Assembly: GCF_001423745.1 (NCBI RefSeq)
Contig: NZ_LMPC01000012.1
Coordinates: 708,809 to 772,808, forward strand
Direction: 5' to 3'
DNA length: 64,000 bases
Source of the DNA: Arthrobacter sp. Leaf337
GTDB taxonomy: Bacteria > Actinomycetota > Actinomycetes > Actinomycetales > Micrococcaceae
The position numbers were made by a program, and so were the translations under genes. Shown here piece after piece: positions 20,339 through 29,800 of the stretch (positions within the stretch are counted from its first letter, which is position 1; every line of letters starts with the position of its first letter). A model generated the notes under the pieces. It was not told the DNA's origin and did no database searches. It worked only from the letters and a program-made list of their open reading frames with translations.

Positions 20339-22447
20339 GTGGCACCAAGTTCTGATTACACTGCCCGGCACCTGTCTGTACTGGAAGGCCTCGAGGCCGT
20401 CCGCAAGCGCCCTGGCATGTACATCGGTTCCACCGACTCCCGCGGCCTGATGCACTGCCTGTGGGAAATCATCGACAACTCCGTCGACGAGGCCCTGGCC
20501 GGGTTCGGCCATGACATCCAGATCATCCTGCACGCCGACAACTCCGTGGAGATTCACGATGACGGCCGCGGCATCCCCATCGACGTTGAGCCCAAGACCG
20601 GACTGACCGGCGTCGAAGTTGTCTTTACCAAACTGCACGCGGGCGGCAAGTTCGGCGGCGGATCCTATACGGCGTCCGGCGGCCTGCACGGCGTCGGTGC
20701 CTCGGTGGTCAACGCGCTGTCTTCCCGCCTTGACGTGGAGGTGGACCGCGGCGGTAAGACGTACAAGATGTCCTTCCGGCGGGGCGAACCGGGGCGGTTC
20801 AAGGACCCGGGGACCAAACCCGATCCGGCGGCGACGTTCGAACCGTTCGTCAATGATTCGGTCCTTGACGTGGTGGGCAAGGCCAAACGCGGTGTCACCG
20901 GCACCCGGATCCGGTACTGGGCGGACCGCCAGATCTTCACCCCGGACGCCAAGTTCTCCTACGATGAACTGGCCGCCCGGGCCCGGCAGACATCCTTCCT
21001 GATACCGGGCCTAAAGCTGACCGTCCGCGACCAGCGGAGGCTTCCGGGCACTCCCGGCGAACTGGCCGGCCACGAGGAGGTCTTCCACCACGACGGCGGC
21101 ATCTCCGAGTTCGTCGATTTTCTCGCCGCTGATCCGGCGGTCACGGACACCTGGCGGCTGCACGGTTCGGGCAAGTTCAAGGAAACCGTTCCGGTCCTGG
21201 ACGAGCGTGGCCACAGCCAGCTCGCCGAAGTGGAACGCGACTGTGAAGTGGACGTGGCACTCCGGTGGGGAATCGGTTACGACAGCACCGTGCGCAGCTT
21301 TGTGAACATCATCTCCACCCCCAAGGGCGGGACGCACCAGTCCGGCTTCGAGCAGGCCCTGGTTAAGACTTTCCGCAAGGCCGTGGAAACGAATGCCCGC
21401 AAGCTCAAAGCCGGCAACGACAAGATCGAAAAGGACGACATCTTCGCGGGCCTGACCGCGGTGCTGACGGTACGCCTGGCCGAGCCGCAGTTCGAGGGCC
21501 AGACCAAGGAAATCCTCGGCACGTCAGCGGTCCGGGCCATCGTGGCACGGGTGGTGGAGAAGGAGATCAATGCCAAACTGAGCTCCGCCAACCGCAATGA
21601 CAAGGCGCAGTCCGCGCTGCTCCTGGAAAAAATTGTCAGCGAGATGAAGTCCCGGATTTCCGCGCGCGTCCACAAGGAGACACAGCGCCGGAAGAACGCG
21701 CTGGAGACATCGTCGATGCCCACGAAACTGGCGGACTGCCGCACGGATGACGTGGCCCGCTCGGAACTGTTCATCGTGGAGGGAGACTCCGCGCTGGGAA
21801 CTGCCAAACTGGCCCGCTCCTCGGACTTCCAGGCGCTCCTGCCCATCCGCGGCAAGATCCTCAACGTGCAGAAGGCCTCGGTGGGGGACATGCTGTCCAA
21901 CGCCGAGTGTGCTGCGCTCATCCAGGTGGTGGGCGCAGGGTCCGGGCGAAGCTTCGACATCACGGCGGCACGCTACGGCAAAGTGATCCTGATGACGGAT
22001 GCCGACGTGGACGGCGCCCACATCCGCACGCTGCTCCTCACGCTCTTCTTCCGCTACATGCGGCCAATGATCGATGAGGGCAGGGTGTTCGCCGCAGTGC
22101 CGCCGCTGCACCGCGTGGAGGTCATCAACGCCGGGCAGAAAGCCAACGAGATGATCTATACCTACTCCGAAGCTGAACTCCACGTGCTGCTGGCGCGGCT
22201 GGCCAAGGAGGGCAAGCGGTACAAGGAACCCATTCAGCGCTACAAGGGCCTCGGTGAAATGGACGCGGAACAGTTGGCGGAGACCACCATGGATCCGCGC
22301 CACCGGACCCTGCGCAAAGTGGGGATCGAAAACGCCAAGCAGGCAGAAGAGACCTTCGACCTGCTGATGGGCTCCGACGTCGCGCCGCGCAAGGACTTCA
22401 TCATTGCCGGTGCTGCGAGCCTGGATCGGGAGCGGATCGACGCCTGA
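20339..22447 (+). CDS. parE: type IIA topoisomerase B subunit (topoisomerase IV ParE/GyrB-like)
   Basis: 702 aa ATPase subunit. GHKL ATPase motifs: LEAVRKRPGMYIGST, EIIDNSVDEALAG, DDGRGIPID and GGSYTASGGLHGVGASVVNALS. The transducer domain follows, then TOPRIM with SELFIVEGDSALGTAKLARS (GyrB proteins usually have EGDSAGG), LMTDADVDGAHIRTLLLTLFF and the C-terminal RYKGLGEMDAEQLAETTMDP. GTG start at 20339 with AAGGAG ten bases upstream. The A subunit homolog is at 32103-34601 on the other strand. This pair is probably the second actinobacterial type II enzyme (topo IV), not the dnaA-linked gyrase. Confidence -1.
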   Translation: MAPSSDYTARHLSVLEGLEAVRKRPGMYIGSTDSRGLMHCLWEIIDNSVDEALAGFGHDIQIILHADNSVEIHDDGRGIPIDVEPKTGLTGVEVVFTKLHAGGKFGGGSYTASGGLHGVGASVVNALSSRLDVEVDRGGKTYKMSFRRGEPGRFKDPGTKPDPAATFEPFVNDSVLDVVGKAKRGVTGTRIRYWADRQIFTPDAKFSYDELAARARQTSFLIPGLKLTVRDQRRLPGTPGELAGHEEVFHHDGGISEFVDFLAADPAVTDTWRLHGSGKFKETVPVLDERGHSQLAEVERDCEVDVALRWGIGYDSTVRSFVNIISTPKGGTHQSGFEQALVKTFRKAVETNARKLKAGNDKIEKDDIFAGLTAVLTVRLAEPQFEGQTKEILGTSAVRAIVARVVEKEINAKLSSANRNDKAQSALLLEKIVSEMKSRISARVHKETQRRKNALETSSMPTKLADCRTDDVARSELFIVEGDSALGTAKLARSSDFQALLPIRGKILNVQKASVGDMLSNAECAALIQVVGAGSGRSFDITAARYGKVILMTDADVDGAHIRTLLLTLFFRYMRPMIDEGRVFAAVPPLHRVEVINAGQKANEMIYTYSEAELHVLLARLAKEGKRYKEPIQRYKGLGEMDAEQLAETTMDPRHRTLRKVGIENAKQAEETFDLLMGSDVAPRKDFIIAGAASLDRERIDA

Positions 22448-22452
22448 GTCCT

Positions 22453-22475
22453 GCGGCCGGGGAGCATCCGGCCGC
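22453..22475. terminator. hairpin between parE and the M56 gene
   Basis: 8-bp GC-only inverted repeat (GCGGCCGG/CCGGCCGC) with a 7-base loop between convergent genes. Confidence -1.
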
Positions 22476-22500
22476 CAAGGGCGGTATGCGGAAGGGGCGG

Positions 22501-23529
22501 TTAGCCGAGCAGCCCCGGGACAATCAGCAAGGCCGTGGGGACCGCCAGAAGTAGCAGGCAGCCCGCCAGGACCAAAGCCCGCAGCGGCGCCGGCAGCGGC
22601 TCCTGGGGGGACAGCAGCCGGCGGACCCGGGACACGGTGGTGCCGGCCGAACTCGCGCTGCCCGGCGAACCCTGGAGACCGGCGTCGATCATTCCGGCTG
22701 CGCTGATCCCGCCCGCGCCGGCGTCGCCGGACGGCAGGTCGGCGCCGTTGAACGCCACGCGGCCGCCGGGCACGCCGGCAGGACCGCTGGCAACAATGGC
22801 AATGGCCTTGATGAGGGTGGCCTTGCTCTCGGTCTTCAGGGCGACGTCGTCAGCAAGCATTTCGATCAGGGTGCTCACTGATTCCTGGGCAAGGCGGGTG
22901 GTGGGCAGCCAGGGGAGGGCCTGTCGCCAGGCCGCGAACGCCCACAACAGGAGGTGGTGGCGCTGGCTCAAATGGGCGTTCTCGTGGATGAGCACGGCGC
23001 GAAGTTCTGCCGGCTCCAACGCAGCCATCAAGCCGTCGCTCAGCACCGTGACAGACCGTGCGCCCCCCGGGAGGCAGTAGGCAACGGGGGAATCGTGGTT
23101 GATCACCACGGTTCCCGGGCCGTCGGTGGACGGCGACGCCAGGAGGGCAAGGAGTTCACGGTGGCGCCTGCGCTGCCGTTCGATCCGGTAGTAGGTCAGC
23201 AGCAGCGTAAAAACGAGGTGTGCGGTGAGGAGCGCCGCCGCCGACAGCGCGAAGAGATGCCAGAAGCCCAGCGCCGTGGTGGGGGCATTAAAAAGGACCA
23301 TTCCGGCCAACCCGCGCAGGCCGGCCAGGAGGTTGTCACCGATCGGCTCGAGGCCGTAGACCAGCATGGCGCCGATCATGGACAGGCCGCCGGCCAGGGC
23401 GATTGCCTGCCAGAGCAGCATGGCCGTGAACGGTGACCGGGCCGGCCATTGCGCGCGCGAAAGAAGGATAGGCACCGGCCACGCCAGGACTATCGCCAGG
23501 ACCGCCAGTAAGTATGAGGTCCAGAACAT
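22501..23529 (-). CDS. M56-family membrane metallopeptidase (BlaR1/MecR1-like, no sensor domain)
   Basis: 342 aa. N-terminal membrane segments at about 5-25, 35-60 and 90-115. A zinc-protease domain follows with HENAHLSQRHHLLLW (HExxH) and the downstream third ligand in EMLADDVAL, then a C-terminal hydrophobic segment near 315-338. BlaR1/MecR1 proteins cleave their BlaI/MecI repressor on signal. This one stops after the protease part and lacks the penicillin-binding sensor domain, so its signal is unknown. It follows blaI by 6 bases on the same strand, forming a two-gene operon. Context next to cydABDC suggests control of the bd oxidase. Confidence -1.
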   Translation of the reverse strand: MFWTSYLLAVLAIVLAWPVPILLSRAQWPARSPFTAMLLWQAIALAGGLSMIGAMLVYGLEPIGDNLLAGLRGLAGMVLFNAPTTALGFWHLFALSAAALLTAHLVFTLLLTYYRIERQRRRHRELLALLASPSTDGPGTVVINHDSPVAYCLPGGARSVTVLSDGLMAALEPAELRAVLIHENAHLSQRHHLLLWAFAAWRQALPWLPTTRLAQESVSTLIEMLADDVALKTESKATLIKAIAIVASGPAGVPGGRVAFNGADLPSGDAGAGGISAAGMIDAGLQGSPGSASSAGTTVSRVRRLLSPQEPLPAPLRALVLAGCLLLLAVPTALLIVPGLLG

Positions 23530-23535
23530 GCGCTG

Positions 23536-23922
23536 TTAGTTGTGGCCAAGCAGTTTGCGCAGTGTTTCGGCTTCACTTTCGGTGACGGAGCCAATAAAAC
23601 GGGCCAGCACGGCTTCGCGGTCCGGCGCCGAGCCGAGGACCTCGTGCATGAGTTCGGCGGTGTGGTCCGCCCTGCTGGAGACAGCCTGGTAGCGGTGCGG
23701 GCGGGTGCCGCGTTCGCGTTCCACGAGCCCCTTCTTCTCCAGGCGTGAAAGCACGGTCAGGACGGTGGTTACGGCGAGATCCTTGCCCTCGTGGCCGGCC
23801 GTGCCGCCCTGGGCCTGGGTGCTCTGCGCCAGCAGGTCCCGCAGGGTGTTGGCGGTGGCCGCTTCCTGGCCTGCCCAGAGCAAATCCATCACTGCCCGTT
23901 CCAGTTCACCAAGACTTGCCAT
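23536..23922 (-). CDS. blaI: BlaI/MecI/CopY-family transcriptional repressor
   Basis: 128 aa from the ATG at 23922 (MASLGELERAVMDLLW, the family N-terminus; an upstream in-frame ATG adds MYG). Winged-helix DNA-binding domain (LGELERAVMDLLW, TVLTVLSRLEKKGLVERERG) and C-terminal dimerisation helices (AVLARFIGSVTESEAETLRKLL). Members bind dyads as dimers and are cleaved by a partner M56 protease, here encoded just downstream. Three TTCTAC-N5-GTAGAA dyads lie upstream between blaI and cydA, and one near-identical site lies at 9008. Autoregulation plus control of cydA is the natural reading. Confidence -1.
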   Translation of the reverse strand: MASLGELERAVMDLLWAGQEAATANTLRDLLAQSTQAQGGTAGHEGKDLAVTTVLTVLSRLEKKGLVERERGTRPHRYQAVSSRADHTAELMHEVLGSAPDREAVLARFIGSVTESEAETLRKLLGHN

Positions 23923-23948
23923 TCCGTACATCCTTCTTAACGTTCCGA

Positions 23949-23976
23949 TCCGCGAAGCCGGGGCGGCCTTCGCGGA
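23949..23976 (-). other. stem-loop in the blaI leader
   Basis: 9-bp perfect inverted repeat TCCGCGAAG/CTTCGCGGA (23949-23957 with 23968-23976), 27 bases upstream of the blaI start. It would form in the 5' UTR. Role unknown. Confidence -1.
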
Positions 23977-24023
23977 GCGTAGTTGAATACTTGGATCTAA
24001 ATTTACCTCTTTTTGCAGTTTCT

Positions 24024-24040
24024 TTCTACATGAGGTAGAA
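24024..24040. promoter_or_regulatory. BlaI-type operator, copy 1 (blaI side)
   Basis: TTCTACATGAGGTAGAA: perfect 6-bp arms, 5-base spacer, about 100 bases upstream of blaI on the promoter side. Confidence -1.
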
Positions 24041-24091
24041 CAATCGGCGCGTCGCGCCCTTGCCAGCGGGTCCGGCCGGTGGAACTGTTGG

Positions 24092-24121
24092 TTACACTGC
24101 TCGCCGAAAGTGTTCTACACT
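24092..24121 (+). promoter_or_regulatory. predicted cydA promoter
   Basis: TTACAC (24092-24097), 18-base spacer, TACACT (24116-24121). The -10 is embedded in operator copy 2, so repressor binding would exclude polymerase. Confidence -1.
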
Positions 24122-24129
24122 CTGTAGAA
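24113..24129. promoter_or_regulatory. BlaI-type operator, copy 2 (over the cydA -10)
   Basis: TTCTACACTCTGTAGAA: perfect 6-5-6 dyad. Confidence -1.
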
Positions 24130-24136
24130 GTTGGTC

Positions 24137-24153
24137 TTCTACGAAGCGTAGAA
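24137..24153. promoter_or_regulatory. BlaI-type operator, copy 3 (cydA leader)
   Basis: TTCTACGAAGCGTAGAA, extendable to a 23-bp palindrome (24134-24156). Its centre is 24 bases from copy 2, about two helical turns, which would suit cooperative dimers. Confidence -1.
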
Positions 24154-24194
24154 GACCTGGACTGATGAAAGCCTAGCCAAAAGTAGGGACTGCC

Positions 24195-25796
24195 TTGGAC
24201 GCTTTGGAAATCGCACGCTGGCAATTCGGCATCACCACTGTGTACCACTTCATGATGGTCCCGCTGACCATCGGGCTGGGCCTCGTGGTGGCAGTCATCC
24301 AGACAATCTGGTACCGCACCGGCAAGCCCGAATACCTCCGCATGACCAAGTTCTGGGGGAAGCTGTTCCTCATCAACTTCATCATGGGCGTTGCCACCGG
24401 CATCGTGCAGGAGTTCCAGTTCGGGATGGCCTGGAGCGAATACAGCCGCTTCGTCGGCGACGTTTTCGGGGCGCCGCTGGCCCTCGAGGCACTCCTGGCC
24501 TTCTTCGTGGAGTCCACCTTCCTGGGGCTGTGGATCTTCGGGTGGAAGCAACTCAAGAGGGGCGTCCACCTGGCCTGCCTCTGGATTGCCGTGGTGGGCT
24601 CGGTGTTCTCCGCGTACTTCATCATCGTGGCCAACAGCTGGATGCAGCATCCCGTCGGTGTGGAAATGATCAACGGGCGCCCGGTCATGACTGACGCCTG
24701 GGCCGTCTTCACCAACAACACCGCCCTCGTGGCAGTCCCGCACACCCTCTTCGGCGCGCTGGCCGTGGCCGGCGGCTTCCTGCTGGGCATCGCCTGGTAC
24801 CACCTGTGGCGCCGCCGCCATGACGGCATCGACACCATGGGCAAGGACGGCAAGGTCATCCCGGGCGAAGCGGACATTCCGGGCCGCGACAGGGCCGACT
24901 ACAAGGTCTGGATCACCTCGCTCCGGATCGGCGCCGTCGTGGCCATGATTTCCTTCGCCGGAACAGCCCTCACCGGCGACCTGCAGGGCAAGCTCATGTT
25001 CGAACAGCAGCCCATGAAGATGGCCGCGGCCGAGGCTGCCTGCCACGACGGCACCGGCTTCTCCGTCCTCAGCGTCGGCAACGTCGGTTCAAAGAACTGC
25101 GACGAGATCGTGGCGGTGATCGAAGTTCCCGGGATCCTGTCCTTCCTGGCCAAGGGCGACTTCACCACCGAAGTGAAGGGCGTCAACAGCCTGCTGGACC
25201 AGTACAAGGCCGACTACGGAACGCACCTCCCGGACAACCCCATCTACGGTGACCGTGCCGGGCAGGAAATCGAGTACGTTCCGGTCATGGAAGTGACCTA
25301 CTGGGGCTTCCGGATGATGATCGGCTTCGGCGGCCTCGCTGCCCTCGCTGCCCTCGTGGCGCTCTGGGCCACCCGCAAAGGCACCGTGCCGGCCTCCCGC
25401 GGACTGATGCGGCTCGCCGTCGTCGGCATCATGGCGCCGTTCGGTGCCAACGCGGCCGGCTGGATCTTCACCGAAATGGGACGCCAGCCCTTCGTGGTCG
25501 CGCCAAACCCGGACCCCAGCGGGATCGACCAGGTGTTTATGTTCACCGCTGCGGCCGTTTCACCGGGCGTTTCCGCAGGAGAACTGCTCACCTCCCTGGT
25601 GGTGCTGACGGCCGTGTACGCCGTGCTGCTGGTGGTGGAGGTGAAGCTGCTGGTGAAGTACATCCGCGGCGGCGTGGTTTCCGCAATGCCTGAACTCGCC
25701 CACGCCCCAGTCGGCGAAAACGAGGACGCCACACCGGGCCCCGGCGGCCCCGGCAAGCCCGGCGGCTCCGACGACGTCCTGGCATTCGCCTACTAA
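24195..25796 (+). CDS. cydA: cytochrome bd quinol oxidase subunit I
   Basis: 533 aa, TTG start at 24195 (MDALEIARWQFGITTVYHFM is the normal CydA N-terminus). About nine membrane helices. Heme ligands: H18 in TTVYHFMMVP (b595), the His in LVAVPHTLFGALAVAGGF (b558) and the Met in GWIFTEMGRQPFVV (b558; also the GRQP signature). The quinol-binding loop is the short type. The subunit oxidises quinol and, with CydB, reduces O2 at high affinity; it helps respiration at low oxygen or under cytochrome bc-aa3 inhibition. First gene of cydA-cydB-cydDC. BlaI-type operators overlap its promoter. Confidence -1.
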   Translation: MDALEIARWQFGITTVYHFMMVPLTIGLGLVVAVIQTIWYRTGKPEYLRMTKFWGKLFLINFIMGVATGIVQEFQFGMAWSEYSRFVGDVFGAPLALEALLAFFVESTFLGLWIFGWKQLKRGVHLACLWIAVVGSVFSAYFIIVANSWMQHPVGVEMINGRPVMTDAWAVFTNNTALVAVPHTLFGALAVAGGFLLGIAWYHLWRRRHDGIDTMGKDGKVIPGEADIPGRDRADYKVWITSLRIGAVVAMISFAGTALTGDLQGKLMFEQQPMKMAAAEAACHDGTGFSVLSVGNVGSKNCDEIVAVIEVPGILSFLAKGDFTTEVKGVNSLLDQYKADYGTHLPDNPIYGDRAGQEIEYVPVMEVTYWGFRMMIGFGGLAALAALVALWATRKGTVPASRGLMRLAVVGIMAPFGANAAGWIFTEMGRQPFVVAPNPDPSGIDQVFMFTAAAVSPGVSAGELLTSLVVLTAVYAVLLVVEVKLLVKYIRGGVVSAMPELAHAPVGENEDATPGPGGPGKPGGSDDVLAFAY

Positions 25797-25815
25797 GCGC
25801 AGAGGAAATTCGACA

Positions 25816-26865
25816 ATGGAACTGCTGCCCACCATCTGGTTCATCGCCATCGCGGTGTTGTGGACGGGATACCTCTTTCTCGAAGGGTTCGACCTCGGCG
25901 TCGGCATGCTGATGAAGCTCTTCGCCCGCAACAACACCGAGCGCCGCGTCCTGCTCAACACGATCGGCCCCGTCTGGGACGGTAATGAGGTCTGGCTCCT
26001 GACCGCCGGCGGCGCGACGTTCGCCGCCTTCCCGCTCTGGTACGCATCCCTGTTCTCTGCCCTCTACCTTCCCTTGCTGCTGGTCCTCGTTGCCCTCATC
26101 TTCCGTGCGGTGGCCTTCGAGTACCGCGGCAAGGTGGACACGGACAGCTGGCGCGCGGTGTGGGACTGGGCCATAGCGGCCGGATCCCTCGTGGCTGCGT
26201 TCGGCGTCGGCGCGGCGCTGGCGCTGACCACCACCGGGCTCCCGCTCAACGCCAATGGCGACCGCGAGGGTGGACCCTTCGCCTGGTTCAGCGGCTACGC
26301 CGTCCTGGGTGGGCTGGCCGTGGTGTGCTTCTCCCTGCTGCACGCGCTGGCCTTCCTCGCCCTGAAGACCGACGGCGATGTCAGGCACCGCGCCCGGAAC
26401 TGGTTTGTCCGGCTGCTGCCGGTCCTCCTGCTCCCCATCGCCGGCTGGGCCATCAGCGTGCAGCTCCTCAGCGGCGAAGCCTGGACCATCGTGGCGGTTG
26501 CCGCGGCAGTGGTGGCCGCGGTGTTCGCCTGGCAGTTCGGCCGGAACGGACTCGAGGGGAAGGCATTCCTGTCGCTCGGGGTGTTCCTGCTCCTCGGCAG
26601 CGCGTCGATCTTCGGTGCGGCCTTCCCGGTGGTGCTTCCCTCCACCCTCAACGCGGACTTCAACCTGACCATTTCCAATGCCTCATCCTCCGACTACACC
26701 CTGGGGCTCATGACCATCGTGGCCTGCGTGGGCCTGCCCCTGGTGCTGGCCTACCAGGCCTGGACCTACTGGGTGTTCCGCCGCCGGGTCAGTGCCGCCC
26801 ACATCCCGGAAGCCCACAGTTTCCTGCCTGCCATCGCCGCCAGGGCGCTGGCCCCCAAAGACTAG
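25816..26865 (+). CDS. cydB: cytochrome bd quinol oxidase subunit II
   Basis: 349 aa, ATG at 25816 with GAGGAAA upstream. About nine membrane helices. Typical motifs: LPTIWFIAIAVLWTGYLFLEGFDLGVGM at the N-terminus (first helix plus the conserved acidic EGFD), NTIGPVWDGNEVWLLTAGGATFAAFP (the conserved WDGNEVW) and FRAVAFEYRGK. It forms the heterodimeric oxidase with CydA. It lies 19 bases after cydA and 6 bases before cydDC, in one operon. Confidence -1.
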   Translation: MELLPTIWFIAIAVLWTGYLFLEGFDLGVGMLMKLFARNNTERRVLLNTIGPVWDGNEVWLLTAGGATFAAFPLWYASLFSALYLPLLLVLVALIFRAVAFEYRGKVDTDSWRAVWDWAIAAGSLVAAFGVGAALALTTTGLPLNANGDREGGPFAWFSGYAVLGGLAVVCFSLLHALAFLALKTDGDVRHRARNWFVRLLPVLLLPIAGWAISVQLLSGEAWTIVAVAAAVVAAVFAWQFGRNGLEGKAFLSLGVFLLLGSASIFGAAFPVVLPSTLNADFNLTISNASSSDYTLGLMTIVACVGLPLVLAYQAWTYWVFRRRVSAAHIPEAHSFLPAIAARALAPKD

Positions 26866-26871
26866 GACCCG

Positions 26872-29800
26872 ATGAGACCGCAGTTCCCGGCCGGCCCAGC
26901 AAACCGGCTCGCGCTTTATTGGCTCGGCTTCCTCGCTGCCCTCAAGGCATTGTCACTGGTGCTGATGGCGCAGGCGGTGGCATCTGTCCTGGCCGGACTG
27001 GTCTCCCAGAGCCCGGCCTGGGCCGACCAGCTGGGCTGGGGACTGGCAGGCGTGGTCCTCCGGTCCGTGACGGTGTGGGCTCAAGGGGTGGCCTCGCGCC
27101 GGGCGGCCCTCGGAGTCAAGGAAGAACTGCGCGCCGCACTGCTGGAACGCGCACTGCGGAACGGCACGCGTGCGGCTGGCCCGTCCGACGGCGGCCTGGC
27201 GATCCTGGCCACCAGGGGCCTGGATGCTCTGGACAGCTACTACACCCAGTTTTTGCCGGCCCTCGTCAACTGCGCCGCCATCCCGCTCCTGCTGGGCGCC
27301 CGGATCCTGTTCGCCGACTGGGTCAGTGCAGTGGTGGTCGTCCTGACCGTACCGCTCGTGCCGGTGTTCATGGTGCTGATCGGCAGGTACACCGAAGACC
27401 GGGTCCGGGCCGCACAATCGGCCCTGGCCCGCCTGTCGGGCCACATGCTGGAACTGGCCAAAGGGCTGCCCGTACTGGTGGGGCTGGGCCGGGCCAGTGC
27501 CCAGCGGAAGGCCCTCGAGGACATCTCGGAGCAGTACCGCTCCCGGACCATGGACACCCTGCGGACGGCCTTCCTCTCCGCGCTCGCGCTGGAACTCATC
27601 GCCACGATCTCGGTGGCCGTTGTGGCCGTCTTCATCGGCGTGCGCCTGGTCCACGGCGACATGGCACTCGAGGCCGGGCTCCTCGCCCTGATCCTGGCAC
27701 CCGACTGCTATCTCCCGTTGCGGGAACTGGGCACCGCCCACCACTCAAGCGACGACGGACGTGCGGCCCTGGCCGAGGTCGCCGCGGTGATGGACGCGCC
27801 GGAGGTCCGGCCGCTGCAGCCGCAGAATGGCTCGCAGCCGCAGGGCGGCCTGCTTCCCGGGGGGACTTCCGAGGGCGGCGCGGGCCTTCCGGCGGTGACG
27901 GTCAGGAATCTGACGGTCACGTACGGCGGGCGGCTGGAACCCGCCGTCGGACCGCTGGGTTTTGACGCACCCGCCGGCCGCATTACCGCCCTCGACGGTG
28001 CCAGCGGGGCAGGCAAGAGCACCATTCTGGGCGTCCTGGCGGGAATCGTCGGCACGGGCGGCGGTGCAGTGGTGAGCGGCGGGATCGCCGGGTTCTCGCC
28101 GCCGGATGTCGCCTGGGTGCCGCAGCATCCGGTCATGGTGGAGATTAGTGTGCTGGCCGAGGTGATGCTCTACCTGAAGGGCGGCGCCGCCGGCACCGCA
28201 GGCACAGCCTCCGCCAATGCCGCCGCCTCGAAGGCCAGGGCCTGCCTTGAGGCGGCAGGAGCCGGACACCTGGCCGCGAAACATCCCGCCGAGCTCAGCC
28301 CGGGGGAGCTCCGCAGGGTTGCCCTGGCGCGGGGCCTGGCCCGGATCGAGGCCGGTGCCACCCTGCTGCTGCTGGATGAGCCCACCGCGCATCTGGACCG
28401 CGAATCCGCCAACGTGGTCAACGAATCCATCCTGAAGCTTCGCGGCCGGGCCACTGTCCTGCTCGTGGCCCACGACCGCCTTACCCGGGAACTGGCAGAC
28501 CACGTAGTTCCTGTCGCCGCCGGATCCGCACCGGGATGGCCGGCAGCAGACGCTGCCGCCTCGTCACGGCATTCCGCCGTTCTCCCGGCACCGGACGCGG
28601 GACCGGACGCGGGACCGGACGCGGGACCGGACCGGGCGACGGCGCCGGCGACGGCGCGGGCGGCCGAGCCCCCTGCCACGGCGGATACCGAAGCCCGGGC
28701 CGGAGGGACCGCGGGGGTCCGCACGCACAACACTCCCGTCCGGATCTTCAGGCTCCTGCGGCCGGAGTCCCTCAAATTCGGCGCGGCCGGCGTCGTGGGG
28801 GTCCTGGCGGCCCTGTTCGCCGTTGCCCTGGCAGGATTGTCCGGCTGGCTCATCATCCGGGCCAGCGAGCAGCCGCCCATCCTCTACCTCCTCACCGCCA
28901 TCGTGGGCGTGCGGTTCTTCGGCATCGGCAGGGCAGTCCTGCGCTACACCGAGCGGCTCCTGCTGCACGACGCCGTGTTCGCCTCGCTCACCAGGCTGCG
29001 CGGCCGGCTCTGGGATTCGCTGAGCCGTCGCGCCCTGTCCCTGCGCCGGCTCCTGCAGGGCGGAAACGTCCTGGGAACGGTGATTGACGACGTCGATACG
29101 GTCCGGGACCTGGTGCCCCGGGTGGTCCTGCCGCCTGTGACCGCCGTGGCCGTGGGTGCATCCGCCATTGCAGCCACAGGCCTCCTGCTTCCCGCGGCGC
29201 TGCCTGCAGTCATCGCCGCCGCAGTGGTGTCCCTGGTTGCCGCGCCGGCAGCGGCACTCCTCGCAGACAGGATGTCGGCGCAGGCCGAGCAGCGGCTCCG
29301 CTCAGGGGTCCTGCGGGACATCGCCGCGGCGCTGGACGCCCGCGCTGAACTGCACGCCAACGGTGTTGCCGCACCTGTCCTGTCCGCCATTGGAGTTGCC
29401 GACAAGGAGGCAACAGCTGCCTCGCAGCGGTCCGCGTGGGCCGAGGGGCTGGGCCAGGCGCTCACCGTCCTTGCCTGCGGGACCGCCGCTCTGGCCGCTG
29501 CGGTCCTGGCCGGACCCGAGGTGACGGGCGGATCCGTGGCCCCGGCCACGGCCGCCGTCGTGGTCCTGCTGCAGCTCGCGCTGGTGGATCCGTACGCCGC
29601 CATCACGACGGCGGTACGCCAGTACCCGGCTCTCCGCCTGGTCCTGGACCGGATCAGCGAGGCCGGCGTGCTGGACGCCTCCGAAGCCGCCGACCCTGAT
29701 GCCGCCGGCGTTCCCGCCGCAGAAACGGGCGCCGCAGCCACACCCGCCGGGGACACCGGTGGACGGAACCGCGGGACACCCGGACTGGAGCCTGTTGCCC

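Noticed and set aside
26160..27965. 601-codon frame overlapping cydB and cydDC
   Set aside because: Arg/Pro/Gly-rich out-of-frame translation; the overlapping genes have full family signatures.
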